Position numbers and translations under genes: made by a program
Assembly (NCBI GenBank): GCA_958295665.1
Contig: OY282559.1
Span: 260,096,245 to 260,160,244 of the forward strand
DNA length: 64,000 bases
Origin: Tipula vernalis
Taxonomy: Eukaryota; Arthropoda; Insecta; Diptera; Tipulidae
Reading direction: 5' to 3'
The notes under the pieces: model-generated
The model's database searches: none
Told to the model about the DNA's origin: nothing
Seen by the model: only the letters and a program-made list of their open reading frames with translations
Shown: positions 45,662-57,229 of the stretch, piece by piece
Numbering within the stretch: the first letter of the stretch is position 1
Layout: each line of letters begins with the position of its first letter

Positions 45662-45942
45662 TTCGGAACATATTAAAATCATATAATTAAGTAATCTTAC
45701 AAAAATATAATTCAATTATAACTAATTTTATATAAATCCAAACTAATCTTTTTTATTTTATTTTTATTGTTCAACGTCAAAGAACGAACCGTGCAATTTT
45801 ATTACTTCTCTCACCTGACCTATAGATTCAACCTTGACAATGTTTAATTACCCTTCCCGATCGTGTAGTTATTACTTCTGTATTACGGTCTCCTAGTTCA
45901 GTACCTGAATTATTTCGTTGACTTCTTCGAGATTCACAGTCA

Positions 45943-48520
45943 TTAAGTCATTATTCGGGTTGATTTACTTCTTTTTGAGTCATCCGGAGTGTCCGGGGTG
46001 ATCTCCGTTTTAGGTTTGATGTGAGCTATAGTATTAGCCAAATGATGTTTGTTTCTACGGAATGTTCGCTCATCGTCTGTTTTCACTATCAGCGACCATG
46101 GTGCATCTGGGTTACCTATAACTGTACCTGACGTCCACTCTCTATGTCCTGTTTGAATTCTGATTCCGTCTTTGATTTTTAAATCCGGAGCTTCTTTAGT
46201 CCCTTTGTCGGCATAGATTTTTTGTTTCTGTCTTACTCGTTGTATATTTTCTGTGACATTTTCAATTGATCATGGCCTAAGAAGATCTTTTTTGATCGGT
46301 AGATTCGTTCGAGTCATTCTGCTTAGCAATCTCTGATTCGATGATTCTAGGCTATTATCCCTTGGCATATTTCTCAGATTTTGCAATGCTTTATAAATGT
46401 CTGTCTTGTCCTTGGAACATTTTCTTAGTAGGGACTTAACGGTTTGAACGGCTCGTTCCGCCAAACCATGTGGACTAGATGTTTCCTGAACAAATTCCCA
46501 ATTCCCTGCGAAATTTTTAAACTCACGTGATGAGAATTGAGGGCCGTTATCGCTCTCTAGCACTTCTGGCGTTCCGTGTATAGCGAACGATTTCTTCAGA
46601 ATTTTTATTACTTCCGCAGACGTGCTAGTTTTTAATTTTTCGAAGTCCACATAACCTGAGTAGCTACCCACTATTACCAGATGTTCTTGTGATTCGAATG
46701 TAAATATGTCGGTTGCTACTCTTTGCCACGGATATTCTAGAATTTCCTTGTTCAAGATTGGTTCTTTTACATTTTTCCTTTGTGTTTGTTGACATATTGA
46801 GTATTTCTGTACGAAGTCAATCACATCCTTGGATAACTTTTTCAAATAGAATAATTGTCTTATCCGTTTCAGTGTGCACATAATGCCCAAGTGACCAGTG
46901 TGTGCTGTGTTTAGTAATTTTTCAATTTCTGTGTTTGGCACTACTATTTTGTCACCTTTAAAGATAATTCCCTCGTATACAGCCAGTTCCTCCTTGAAAT
47001 TAATAAAATACCTAATACTTTGCGAGATGCCCCTTTCCTTATCAGGCCACCCATTTATGATATATGAGACAACCTGACTGAGATCTTTGTCCATTTTGAC
47101 ATCTTCTGTCAATTTATACTGCGTTTCTGGTGACATAGGCAGGATTATTTGTATTTGTAACTCTTCCTCCTCCGTATTGTCGAGTTCCGTGATGCAATCT
47201 CTGCTTAATGTATCCGCGATTGGTATCTCAGTACCTTTCTTGTATACTATGTTAGGTGCATATTACAGCGCATCGAATATTATTCTACGTAATCTAGCTG
47301 GAGCATGCTCGATTGTCCTTTTAAAAATTGTTTCTAAAGGCTTATAGTCTGTCTCTATTTCCGGGCGTTTACCGTATATGTACTCGTGGAACTTATTACA
47401 AGCAAATTTTATGGCTGTCGCTTCTTTCTCGATCTGCGGATAGTTTTGTTGCGCTTGGGTTAGGGCTTTTGATGCATATGCTATTAGGGTGTCTCGATTT
47501 TTCCGATTACCTCAATCTTTTCATCATCTGGTGTTAGCCCTTCAGATGATAAAATATACCCTAGGAATTTAGTTTTTTTTTTATTGAACAAGCATTTGTC
47601 CCTATTTAGCTTCAAGCCAGCTGATGTGAGTTTTTTAATCACCTCTTTTGTTCTGAATTCCAGCTCTTCACTCGATGCCGCATGAATAAGAATGTCGTCC
47701 ATCGAACATTCTACATACAACCATCTAGCATTTGTGACATTATTTGTTGGAACACCTTAGGAGCCGACGCTAACCCAAACGGTAATCTCAGGCAGGTGTA
47801 ACGACCCCATGGTGTCGAAAATGCCAGATATTTCTGCGTTCTTTCGATGACTTTGATTTGCCAGAATCCACGTTTACAGTCTAAAAGCGTAAATAATTTT
47901 GATCCTTTAACTCGTGCTGATATTTCTTCTAAAGTTTTTAGTTGATAATGACGTCTAAGAATATTTTTATTTAGGTTAGAAGGATCTGTACATACTCGCA
48001 TCTTATTTTTTTTTTTTCTTATAATGACCATTGGCGTCGGTTCTTTGATTGGTTTAATGACTCCTAGTTTAATCATGTTCTCTAATTCGTTTTTTATATC
48101 ATTTCTTATCGCGTGCGGGATACGTCTCGGCGGGATAACTACAAGGTCCCGATTAGCTTTGAGATCAATGTCATAAGCGTAATTTTTCAAACAACTTAGT
48201 GTTTCGAATACATGATCTTCGATTGCTAAACTTTCATCATTCGATTGTATGTTTATTTCGTCCGTTCGTTTTACTAGACCAAAATCTATGCATGAATTAA
48301 TTCCTAATATTGGGCCTGTACTTTCGTCTACGATTTTTAACGTTACCCAGACTGGTTTATTTTTTGCTATGCAATTTATGGATTCTTGACCTATAACCCT
48401 AATTTTGTGACCGCCAAATGAAATTAGCCTTTTGGTATTCGACGTGTCAATTTTTAAATTAAGACTGTCTGCCAACTTTTTATTTATCACATTACATTGA
48501 GCCCCAGTGCCAAGCTTGAA
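45943..48520 (-). pseudogene. pol of element G
   Basis: Minus-strand order: protease remnant (CNVINKKLADSL near 48480; the active-site Asp is replaced by Gly), RT (RVCTDPSNLNKNILRRHYQL near 47990, LRLPFGLASAPKVFQQIM near 47770, SMDDILIHA near 47700 where Ser replaces the usual Tyr), RNase H scraps (47150-47480), integrase zinc site (HTGHLGIMCTLKRIRQLFY near 46880; the final Cys pair reads SICQQT, one Cys lost), core (VATDIFTF, SDNGPQFSS near 46530, the E in AERAVQT near 46460) and a C-terminal module (RRNKHHLANTI near 46050) ending at TAA 45943. Frame breaks lie near 47720, 47480, 47140 and 46270. Confidence 0.85.
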
Positions 48521-48559
48521 TTCTATATATCGTTGCCTATTTTAATTTTTTCAAACCAC

Positions 48560-48892
48560 GATTTCTCTGGTTCCTCTCCGTTGACCAACATATCGAGATA
48601 CAATTCTTCAATTCTTTCCATATTTCTTGCCGTATGTCAAACAACTTTTTCTACCGTGTTTAGTTTTGCAACGATTGCAAAAGAAAATTTTCGGATTACC
48701 ATTATTATGTGTCATGTCAGCAACCTGGTCATCTCTCGACTTTTGTGTATCATTTGACTTAATTCTATCTGATTTCTTAATTTTTATAACATGCAATGCT
48801 TGATTTTTATTTATTTCAGATAATTGCTTGCTGGTTGATTCACTCGCTTTGCATATATGTATTGCTTTAGCTGTTTTTTTTCCCAAGAACAA
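48560..48892 (-). pseudogene. gag C-terminal fragment of element G
   Basis: AIHICKASESTSKQLSEI near 48860-48810 is a signature of mag-type gags. A Cys/His stretch (FCNRCKTKHGRKSC) follows near 48650-48690. The N-terminal body is missing. Confidence 0.7.
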
Positions 48893-49647
48893 AACGGCAA
48901 ATAAACAAATTACGAAAAGGAAAAAACTAAAAATTCTTCATCAGGCGTTACTCAATTTGACACTTTACAATTTTGTCATGGTGTCAGCAATTGTACTAAA
49001 ATAAAAAAATTGTACTACAATTTAACTAAATTTTCTGATAACGACGCTCGTTTCTAGATGTCACTTATGAAACGTAGTTATGATAAATAACGCTTACGTT
49101 TCGTGTAACGTTTTGCAACAATGATTAAAATCGAATTGATCCTCTGCGTTATTGAAAGATTTTGCTAATATTTTGATTGGGTTCTTATCGTTACTTGAGA
49201 TAAGTTTGTATAATATCCTTGAATTCCCCCGTCCATCGCTTGACAGATCCAAACATATAAAGTTCGCTGTAGCAATACACTTATCGATGTGCCTGTTAAA
49301 ACTAACATTTTCGACGAAGGTGACTCCTAAATCAGTAATCTCTTGTAATCTTTGAAGTTTGAACTACATTGTCCTAATTTTGCACTTCTTGATGTTAGGG
49401 TGTAATGAGTCTTGATCGCACCATTCACTAAGTCTATTGAGATTATCTTGCAGCAAGTCAGCATCACAAATTTGTTCAATCGTTCGATAAATTTTTACGT
49501 CATCTTGGTTATATCCGATCAATGAAAACAATAAAAATCCAGGGTCCAATATGTGATCCTTGAGGAACACCAGATGTCACTTTGATCAAGTAGTTATTAC
49601 ATATTGTAAGACAGTTTATTAAGTAAGACTTGAACCAATTAAGATAT

Positions 49648-50140
49648 TGTTACGAACTGGGCTTCTGAGTTCGTCTGGATTTTGCAATTAAAAACACTGT
49701 GTACTTTTATCTCTCACTCGACTCGACTTTATTTCACTTTACTTTTATACACTGACTATACTATTCCCATTTACTTTACTTATTTAAATCTGTCCGCTAG
49801 CCGCTGGTGCGGGGGAGACTATAACAACAGATTTATTTCACTTGTTACACGATTCAAAGTAAACCAAATACTGTTTCCTGATTACCATCGGTCGTGTTTA
49901 TGTATACCAGTTTGATACTGGTCTCGAAATTTCCATTATTGTCAGTCATAAGTATTCTTATTTATGACCCATAATCACATCTAGGAATATCGTATGGCTG
50001 GTCATAATCATCATCATTCATTATTGTCGACGGGCAGTGTGTATGTATTTGTGTTGTTGTTCATCTTATTCATCAATCACTATAAACCACGCCTCTCTTT
50101 GAACCCTATATCTCGGACGTTTTTGTTTTTACTAGATCAT
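49648..50140. repeat. Insertion in the LINE relic, possibly a solo LTR
   Basis: The LINE reading breaks at TGTTACGAACTGGGC (49648), a common type of LTR start. The segment has no ORF of note and a GC-rich patch near 49795-49820. No TG..CA end with a matching duplication was found, so this is tentative. Confidence 0.35.
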
Positions 50141-50147
50141 TATGAAT

Positions 50148-50262
50148 TTGTGCGCTGGAGTACAAACATGTTTCGATGTCCACAATAAATAATTGTAATT
50201 GAAACATGGACTACGACGAGCATCGAACCATCGACCTTTATGTTTGTACTACGCGCCATATG
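50148..50262 (-). repeat. Short inverted-repeat element with SINE-like boxes
   Basis: GCGCTGGAGTACAAACAT at the left pairs with ATGTTTGTACTACGCGC at the right. On the minus strand TGGCGCGTAGTAC (box A-like) and GGTTCGATGC (box B-like) are spaced by about 22 bases, suggesting either a small MITE or a tRNA-derived SINE fragment. Confidence 0.4.
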
Positions 50263-51524
50263 ATGGCCATAATCGCCACAGTATTCTAATGAAAATCCAA
50301 ATGCAAATAAACTTTGGAGTACGCTTTATGATGGCATATAAAGCTACGTATACTTGATGATGTTTTTCTATCTCCTTTATTACTTGGCTGGTGAATTCAA
50401 CCAGGATAGTTAATGTAGACCTACCAGGCATAAACCCATGCTAGTTCATAGATGTATGACATCCTATATTAGTGTTGAATTAACGGCGTTCCATACAACT
50501 AGTTCAAATAATTTAAGAATTGTTGATGAAGTTGTTATTCCTCTGTACGATGTGAACTCATCGCATTTGTCTGATTTAAAAATTGGAGTTATCTCAGAAA
50601 TTTTCCATTTTTCGGATAACACAGCAGCGGTTAAGGAATGATTGAATGGTTCACAACTGATTTAGAAAATACTCGCAAACGTTTTTAACATAAATGAGAT
50701 AAAAACCCTTCAAAGCTTATGGAATGTCTTCATCAGATATGACTGGAGGAGTGATTGATACGTTGATATCGCTTCTTTTATCAATGTAATCAATATTAAC
50801 GATTCGTTGATAGACAGATTGGAAAAATGAAGCAAACATGTCCTCGATTTTACGTTTAGACCTAAAGTATTTTCAGAACTTTTTTGAGTTTGTTCTAACT
50901 TTTTCTTGGATGCCAGCTAAATAAGACTTGTACTTAAATTTAAAATAGACATCAAATTCCTCGCAGTGTTGTAAAAAGGGCTGCTTGTCTGTTTTCTAAC
51001 ATAATTTCATCATTTTAGTATAGGCCCTTACTTTTACGATTTTTTAGATTTATAGGCCGGACATCGAACCATGGAGGGTGAATACTGGGTGATTTATTGG
51101 AAATAGGCAAATGAAGTTTAAAGCCTTGCAGTACTCATATAAGACTTTTCGATATTTTCATTCACATCTATTGCGTTTAGAATCTCATCCCAATACACTG
51201 GTTCTAAATAAACATGCAAACCAATTGGTTGGAAGAATGCAATTAAATTCACGGTCAAAATTCTAGGTGATATTTGAAAGATTAAAATTTGATGTATTAA
51301 TGACTCACTAGTTTAGAATGCAAGACTATGATTACACCACCGCTCGATTTCTTTGAGCTTGTTTCAAGTTTACCATCACATCTATAAACAACATTTAGTC
51401 ATTCTCAAAATATTCAAAAATGTTAATTCCCGGATTGAAGTTACTTTCGCTGATTACATAAATCAGGTAGTTTGTTTGAAGAACAAAACAACCCTTTAAT
51501 TCGTTTACTTGCTGACTGTTGATT

Positions 51525-51780
51525 GTTAGGTTGAAAGTTAACTTTAGTTATTTTAAGTTGAGTTGATTGTTGGAGTCACTTGAGTTGAGTAGAGTGTTGA
51601 GGCTTGGTTCGAGCTAAGTTGTGTTGAAGTTGAGTTGGGGTTGAATTGGCGTTGACTGAGCGGTTCGGTTAGGGAATTTTTAGGAGTTAGGTTGAGGGTT
51701 GATTTGAAAGTTGATTTGGGTTTAAATTGGTGATTGAGTTGAGGGTTGAGTTAGCAGTTGATGTGGCGATTGCGTTGGGT
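51525..51780. repeat. CTCAAC satellite, opposite orientation
   Basis: Repeats of GTTGAGTTGAGG-type words are the reverse complement of the satellite at 43640-45130. The two blocks face each other across element G and the LINE relic. Confidence 0.75.
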
Positions 51781-52109
51781 GGCATTTTGTGCAGAACGAA
51801 AAACACAATTTAATAACGCTGTTGTAAGTTCTAACGTTTGGTATAAACTAATATATTTGGTTCGAACAAGCAAGCGATTTGCAAAGAAACAACCAACCAA
51901 GCCAGCCTTACAATTGAGAGGACAACATTTTTCTTTTTAACTATAAAAGATTTAAGTGAGATTAAGAGGTAATAATATCTTCTTTACTTGATTCCTCTTC
52001 TTAAAGTAGTTTACCAAAACAAGTTTAATATCCAAATTGTAAAATTTTATCCATAACATAAATCTTCCAGATAATAAATAGATTATTGAACTTGTGCTCT
52101 TTATATACT
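51781..52109. other. Spacer downstream of the VWC-like gene
   Basis: No gene is recognised between the satellite block and the polyadenylation signal of the next gene. Confidence 0.5.
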
Positions 52110-52115
52110 TTTATT
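52110..52115 (-). terminator. Polyadenylation signal of the VWC-like gene
   Basis: AATAAA on the minus strand, 18 bases after the stop codon. Confidence 0.7.
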
Positions 52116-52133
52116 AATCAACAAATAAAAAAT

Positions 52134-53214
52134 TTAATTTGTACAATTAGGAATTCTTAAACACTGCGCCATCGGCGGCATGATGCATTTACATTTAGTG
52201 CACTCATGATCACTCTTGATTTCATCGCCTAGGTTAAGCGTTAAATTACCAAATTGACATTGTAAATTTGGATCAGCGGACAAAGATGATCGTATTCCCG
52301 AGGTTATCACAACATCGTTTTCTCGAGCTAAAACAATGCGTATTGTATTTCTTATTAAATAGAATTATTAAAAAAAAAATTATAATTGAAACTTACGACA
52401 TCGCCATCCAATGGGGCAACAACCGTTTGTACCATAATAAGTTGGGATACAACCATAACGAACATCTACATAGTTTCTTAATCCGATTCCACAATCGATT
52501 TCTCTGCATGCTGGATTTCCAACAATAGTAGAATTATCGAAATGTTCAGCACAAATACAAGCATAACATTCGTTTGACGCTGGGTACATTTTTTCACCAA
52601 CGCGATACCTCTTTCCGTCAACAATACATGTGGCGGTGCCCAATTTTTGCTTTTCCTCTTCGTCACAAATGTGTTTTGGGCAACATCTATCTTGTGTTGA
52701 TATTCTTGTGCACCCCAAAAAATTAGCACATTGAATATGTGCACAGATGAATTCAGCTGGTAAGCCACTTTCAGGGTGGCCCCTATATAGGTAAACAAAA
52801 AACGACAAATTCATATAACACTTTTATTTGAAATAAATTATACTAATACTCTGCACAAAAACAGCCGCCCGAACACAATGCATTTGTTACATTTAATGGT
52901 AGTTCATCTTTCAAATTATAAGTGTTTCCGTTCCAGTGACACTTATCTAGTGCAAATTGAGCTTTATCCGGACACTGATATCTGAATTGAATTAAACAAA
53001 ACCGTTATTTAAAAAAGATAGGTTAGTTTTTTTTTTTTTTTTGTTAAATCCTTTTTCACCTCGATGTGCAACATTCGCTATTTTCTTGCACCGGCTTACA
53101 CCCAAGTTCTATGTAATGTTTTACAGGAACATAATTACATTTTACATTATCACATGAATGATCACAAGAAACTGCCACAATTAAGCTCAACACTAAAACT
53201 ATTTCACTAATCAT
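52134..53214 (-). CDS. Secreted cysteine-rich protein with VWC-like modules (four exons)
   Basis: The exons are 53214-53060, 52981-52850, 52782-52397 and 52327-52134, joined by introns of 78, 67 and 69 bp. The codon phases agree at every junction and give 288 residues. The start MISEIVLVLSLIVAVSC is a signal peptide. The mature protein is rich in spaced cysteines, with CCTSR, GCFCAE, CCPKHIC, CYACICAEH, GCCPIGWRC and CTKCKC motifs. The last two modules resemble von Willebrand type C domains, which usually bind growth factors or other extracellular partners. The donor of exon 2 (GTATTA) is weak; reading through it would stop after one codon. No close family name is recognised. All gene parts look intact, with a polyadenylation signal downstream. 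Confidence 0.85.
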
Positions 53215-54624
53215 TTTATTTAAGCGTATAAATTTTTGTCACTGAAGGACTACACCAAGTTGTCCAATGATAAATTATCAACTGATTAATAAAATGTACA
53301 GTACCAATGTATTTAAAGAGTACAAAGAAGAAAGATGGGACCGAGTCATTGTATGAAATGCGATAATCGTAAACAATAACATTAAGATCAAACCAGAATA
53401 TTGTCTTCAAAAAAAAAAATTATTCCGAATTTTGTATCTGTTTTTATGTGAAGAATTTGGCCTTGGGAATACTATCGGTATATACCCCAAAATTTTTATA
53501 TTTCGATGAAGATGTACGCTCAAAACATTTTAAGACCGCTTACTTAATGTATTTATTATCAAGATTAAATTATTTTTTGTGTGAGATGGGTTGGATATTA
53601 TTTATGATGCACTAAATTTAAACTTTTGAAGGACACAGTGAATATGTGATGTCGTTGTGACAGAAATATTTTATATATTTTGACTAATTCCTTTAATTAA
53701 GTAAAGCATTTTATAGGTAACTCGCGAGTAATGAAACAAAATATTAACTGGTGCTAAATTTTAACATTACTTTAGGATTTATTATGCCTATGTATATCTC
53801 TGTAGTCTAAAGATTTTTTTCAGTTATTTGAAAATAAATATTGAAACAGAAACTAACTACACTTGACACAAAAATAGTTTTTGTTTAGTGGTGACAAGGT
53901 TAATCGTATTGGAACGACAGATCTCATTTGAGCAGAACAAAATGATCTTCTACGAATAACAAATAAGCAGAATTTTTAAAATATTGGTTTAGGGCTCTTT
54001 TTATTTTAAAAAACTTCATTACGGCTTTAGCTTTCGATCGCTTTCTCTTCTTTCGAATCAATCTCAAAAGCGTTATGAAAATCTTATATTAAAATTGTTT
54101 AATTTGTTGTTACGTAGCCTAGACCCTATGAGTGTATTTGGAAATAAATTTGTGCTCTAATGCTTTTCATGTAAAAAGGTTAAACATTTAGAATCAAAAA
54201 TAAATTGTATGAATGGTCCGGCTGACATATACAGTAAAATGTGTAGCTACCCTTAAGCTTGAAATCTTATAAAGCTTCACACAATTCTAAATATCATTTA
54301 TAAAAACAGTTTAATTTGAAATTATCAAGGTAACGTTTGTTTGTGTATCTTTATGCTATTAAGTTTAGATTGTAATGTGAATTATGCATCAGACGAAAAT
54401 TTTCTTCAAGAGAAATGCACCTTAAGACAGGGACTATTCCTGAATATTCCTTCCTGATTTAATTAAATAAGAGTGTTATACTTAAGAATTCGTATCGTAT
54501 TCAGGAATAGCCCCCTGAATAATTTACCTAGTGAAGCAGCCAGAGATTGATGCGTAGGTGCAGTTTTTTCACGTCGCTTGGAACTATTGCAGAATATAAT
54601 TTTCGTATCTCATTTTATAAATAT
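53215..54624. other. Intergenic DNA without a recognised gene
   Basis: Upstream of the VWC-like gene; presumably contains its promoter, but no clear TATA box or initiator stands out. It holds the short inverted repeat listed separately. Confidence 0.45.
54429..54525. repeat. Short inverted repeat (about 97 bp)
   Basis: GGGACTATTCCTGAATA at 54430 pairs with TATTCAGGAATAGCCCC at 54508 apart from one mismatch. It could be a small MITE. Confidence 0.7.
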
Positions 54625-55109
54625 AGTGACGGTGACACCTAGCGTGTGATAGAATAAGTTAAATTAATAGCTCAATGTTAAACTGTACTAAAATGAAATT
54701 TTCCATGATAAAATTGTTCTACACTATTCTAACTGGAAAAGTCATGAACTTTCGAGAAGTTTGGTTTGTGTATATAAAAAGGCGAAGGAGATCGAATTGG
54801 ATTATTAGTATTTGGAACGCGATAGAGTAAACTTGTAAGATTATAAGTAATATTTGGTAAGCGATAGTATAAAAATTAAAAGGAATTAAAAAGTGATTAA
54901 AAAAGTGTTGTAGTGCGAAATAAAATTTATAAGTGTACAGTAAAATTTGAGAATAATTTATATAAAGTGATTTTGTGAATTTTTATTGATAAACTGTGTT
55001 GTAATAAATTTTGTGAAATAAATAAATTCGTTGGAGATAAATTAAATTTTTTTTGTATTATTCACAATCCAGTGATACGAACCTTGAGTGACAAGGCAAA
55101 AACGTAACA
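54625..55109 (+). repeat. 5' LTR of element C
   Basis: It matches the LTRs of B, with an internal duplication around the word ATTTGGTAAGCGATAG (near 54810-54870) that explains its extra length. Confidence 0.9.
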
Positions 55110-55111
55110 AT

Positions 55112-55129
55112 TGGTGACAGCGGTAGGAT
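55112..55129 (+). other. Primer-binding site of element C
   Basis: TGGTGACAGCGGTAGGAT, two bases after the LTR end; equivalent to the site in B. Confidence 0.7.
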
Positions 55130-55151
55130 TGTGAATAATAAGACAAAGAAC

Positions 55152-56480
55152 ATGATTCTCAACGAACTAAAAGTTCCAGAATTAAAAAGGGAACTAGAAA
55201 AACGGGGTTTGGCTACTGATGGTAGTAAAGCAGCTTTACAAGCGCGACTACGTGACGCCATGGAGAAAGAAGGATTAGACGCGGATCAACATGATTTTGG
55301 AGAGAAAGTAACGGATGTGGCAACCGCAGAGCAGATAGAAGGAGATAATAATGGAAGTTTCGATTTTTTCGCAGTTAATCGCTGCTATGAACCAGATGAT
55401 GGGACAAATGAGTGTAATGAAACAACAAAATGAACGACAGATGGAACAACAAAATCAGTCTAACCAAGAAATTAAAAATCAAATGACACAACAAGGAGAG
55501 CAGTCAAACCTAAAAATGAAACAACAAATGGAGAAAATTGAGCAGTCAAATGTGCGACAGTTGGAGACTATAAACCAGTCAAACGAAGAACTTAAACACC
55601 GGATGGAAAAACAAGGAGAAGAAATTAAAGACCAAATTACAGATGGTCATAAGAGAATCGACGATAAACTTCTCGAATTATAAACTAATATACACGGTGA
55701 AGTGGAGAAGCTGTAAATGGAGATTCAACAGGCTGACCAAAAATTGGAAACGGAAGCCAATTTGTCAAAGCGGAGGTTCAACGTCTCGAGAAAGAACTAA
55801 ATGATGTCAAGGCAAGTGGAACAACGACGCAAGTGGTTCAGACCGTCCAATCAATCAAGTTAAAGCCACCAACATTCGACGGAACAACATCTTTCGGCAT
55901 TTTAAAATTTCAATTTGAAACGGCAGCCAATCAAAACCGTTGTAATGATGAACATCTTGTCGCAGCGCTAATTGTGGCCCTAAAAGGTGAAGCAGCGGAG
56001 GCCTTACTTATGAATTCAGACACGAACGACAGCATGGAGCGAATGGTACCGACAGTCAGAAGAGGCAGGCTTAGGTGTTGGGAATGTGACAAGTTGGGTC
56101 ACATCTCAATGGACTGTCGGAGTGTTATACAGTGAGAGAGGAGATCGCCACCTGTTATGCATGCAAACGCCGAACGGTCGGGAAAAAGGTCTAGAGGCAG
56201 CGAGCTAAGATGCTGGGTATGTAACAAAATTGGGCACATCTTGCGAGATTGTTTGGAAGCAAGAGGAAAACGGCGTGGATCACCAACTTATGTGGAAAGA
56301 GCACTAAGAAGAGAGCAGGAATCGGATGAGCGGATGGCAACAGTCGGTAAAATGGAAACGTTAGAAGTCAGTTTGAAGGAAAAGAAGCTGGCTTCACCGT
56401 CTGGTTGCCCCATAACATTCAACCCTTGTTACGAGTGTAGCACGAGGCGGAAGCAGCGTAACAATCAAGGGCGATGTTGA
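55152..56480 (+). pseudogene. gag of element C with an N-terminal SAP domain
   Basis: From ATG 55152 the protein starts with a complete SAP domain (MILNELKVPELKRELEK, then TDGSKAALQARL, about 55152-55262). A Gln-rich coiled coil (55390-55680) follows, then a capsid-type core (PPTFDGTTSFGILKFQFE near 55870) and two zinc knuckles, CWECDKLGHISMDC near 56076 and CWVCNKIGHILRDC near 56211. Frame breaks lie near 55350, at the TAA 55681, near 55760 and at 56133. SAP domains bind scaffold-attachment DNA; in a gag this may aid nuclear tethering (inference). It preserves the capsid that element B lost. Confidence 0.8.
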
Positions 56481-56489
56481 TGGGAGGAT

Positions 56490-57161
56490 TCATTACGCTG
56501 GATACCGGAGCAACCCCACAATTGTCCGGAAAGACTTGATCGCAGGAGCTGTGCAGCTGGCTGATGGGTTGAAATTAAGAATGGCAAATAGAGAGAGTGC
56601 AATGATAAAAGGCAAAAAGTTCGTGAAAATAAAGTTCGGGAGAACTCTTTTCGAACAAGAAGTTCTGGTCGCAGATATCGTGGACGAAGTCACAAGGATG
56701 AATGGCTTTGTGTTGGATTTTGGACGAAGAATATTGAGCAGCAGTAACATCAAACCGAAACTTAAATTTAACGGTATGGATGCGAGAGTAAGACGAGTAA
56801 CAATCAGCCATTTCGAGGAGCTGCCATCGAAATCTGAAACAATTGTTGAGGAAACCAATGAACACCAGGTTAAGCAGATATTGGATAAGAATGGCCGAGT
56901 TGTGCGAAGCGGTGTGCGAGTGTCGGGCGACTGGATGAAAATCGATATGCCATACGAGCAAATAGCCAAGGATTCCACGAAATGGCTTCACAACTCCCAA
57001 AAATAGAAGGAGGATTCATCGACGAAACTGCAACCCGTATGGACGGCACCCTACAGGACTAGGAAAGGACAAGGAGGTAAATCGAAAGTGGTGCTTTTAG
57101 ACAGGTTTGGCCCTGTACAGAGGAGGTGATTTGGGTCTTGTTCGGGACGAACAGGCTTAGG
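56490..57161 (+). pseudogene. Protease and integrase-tail remains of element C
   Basis: The protease region (VRKDLIAG, KGKKFVKIKFGRTLF, near 56530-56660) aligns with that of B, but the DTGA motif is lost in a frame break near 56500. After about 56840 the sequence jumps to material matching the C-terminal integrase module (TKWLHNSQK, then KLQPVW at 57020 on) and the shared hairpin at 57136. RT, RNase H and the integrase core are absent, so about 2.4 kb of pol is missing. Confidence 0.75.
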
Positions 57162-57167
57162 TGAGGG

Positions 57168-57229
57168 GTAGTGTGGCGGTGACACCTAGCATGTGATAGA
57201 ATAAGTTAAATTAATAGCTCAATGTTAAA
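57168..57229 (+). repeat. Truncated 3' LTR of element C
   Basis: TGTGGCGGTGACACCTAGC to AATGTTAAAC; the rest of the LTR is missing at the junction with element D. Confidence 0.85.

Larger units (their letters stand above)
45189..48950 (-). mobile_element. mag-like gypsy element G, 5' truncated
   Basis: On the minus strand: gag end, protease, RT, RNase H remains, integrase, a long 3' non-coding region, a polypurine tract and a very short LTR (45189-45294, 106 bp). A short LTR is typical of mag-like elements. No matching 5' LTR or complete gag is found near 48900-49140. Coding parts are broken by several shifts. Confidence 0.8.
49140..51480 (-). mobile_element. Decayed non-LTR retrotransposon (LINE relic)
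   Basis: Minus-strand pieces in correct order: GPWFD-like and RNRKSKA-like linker scraps (51000-51160), KFKYKSYLAGIQEKVRTN near 50920, FFQSVYQRIV near 50825, YRGI...LKLFELVV near 50500, FMPGRSTLTILVEFTSQVI near 50370-50430, SGVPQGSHIGP near 49560, DDVKIYRTIEQICDADLL near 49480 and LGVTFVENVSFNRHIDK near 49330. The set matches a CR1/jockey-like RT. It is interrupted by 49648-50262. Confidence 0.75.
54625..57229 (+). mobile_element. Gypsy element C, relative of B, with pol deleted
   Basis: A 485-bp 5' LTR (54625-55109), a primer site, gag and part of the protease are followed by a large deletion. Then come the integrase tail and a 3' LTR that is cut off after about 62 bases at 57229, where element D begins. 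It is the same family as B. Multiple stops are present. Confidence 0.88.

Noticed and set aside
48985..49000. TGGTGTCAGCAATTG as a primer-binding site of an extra LTR element
   Set aside because: No LTR pair, gag or purine tract accompanies it, and the orientation does not fit element G.
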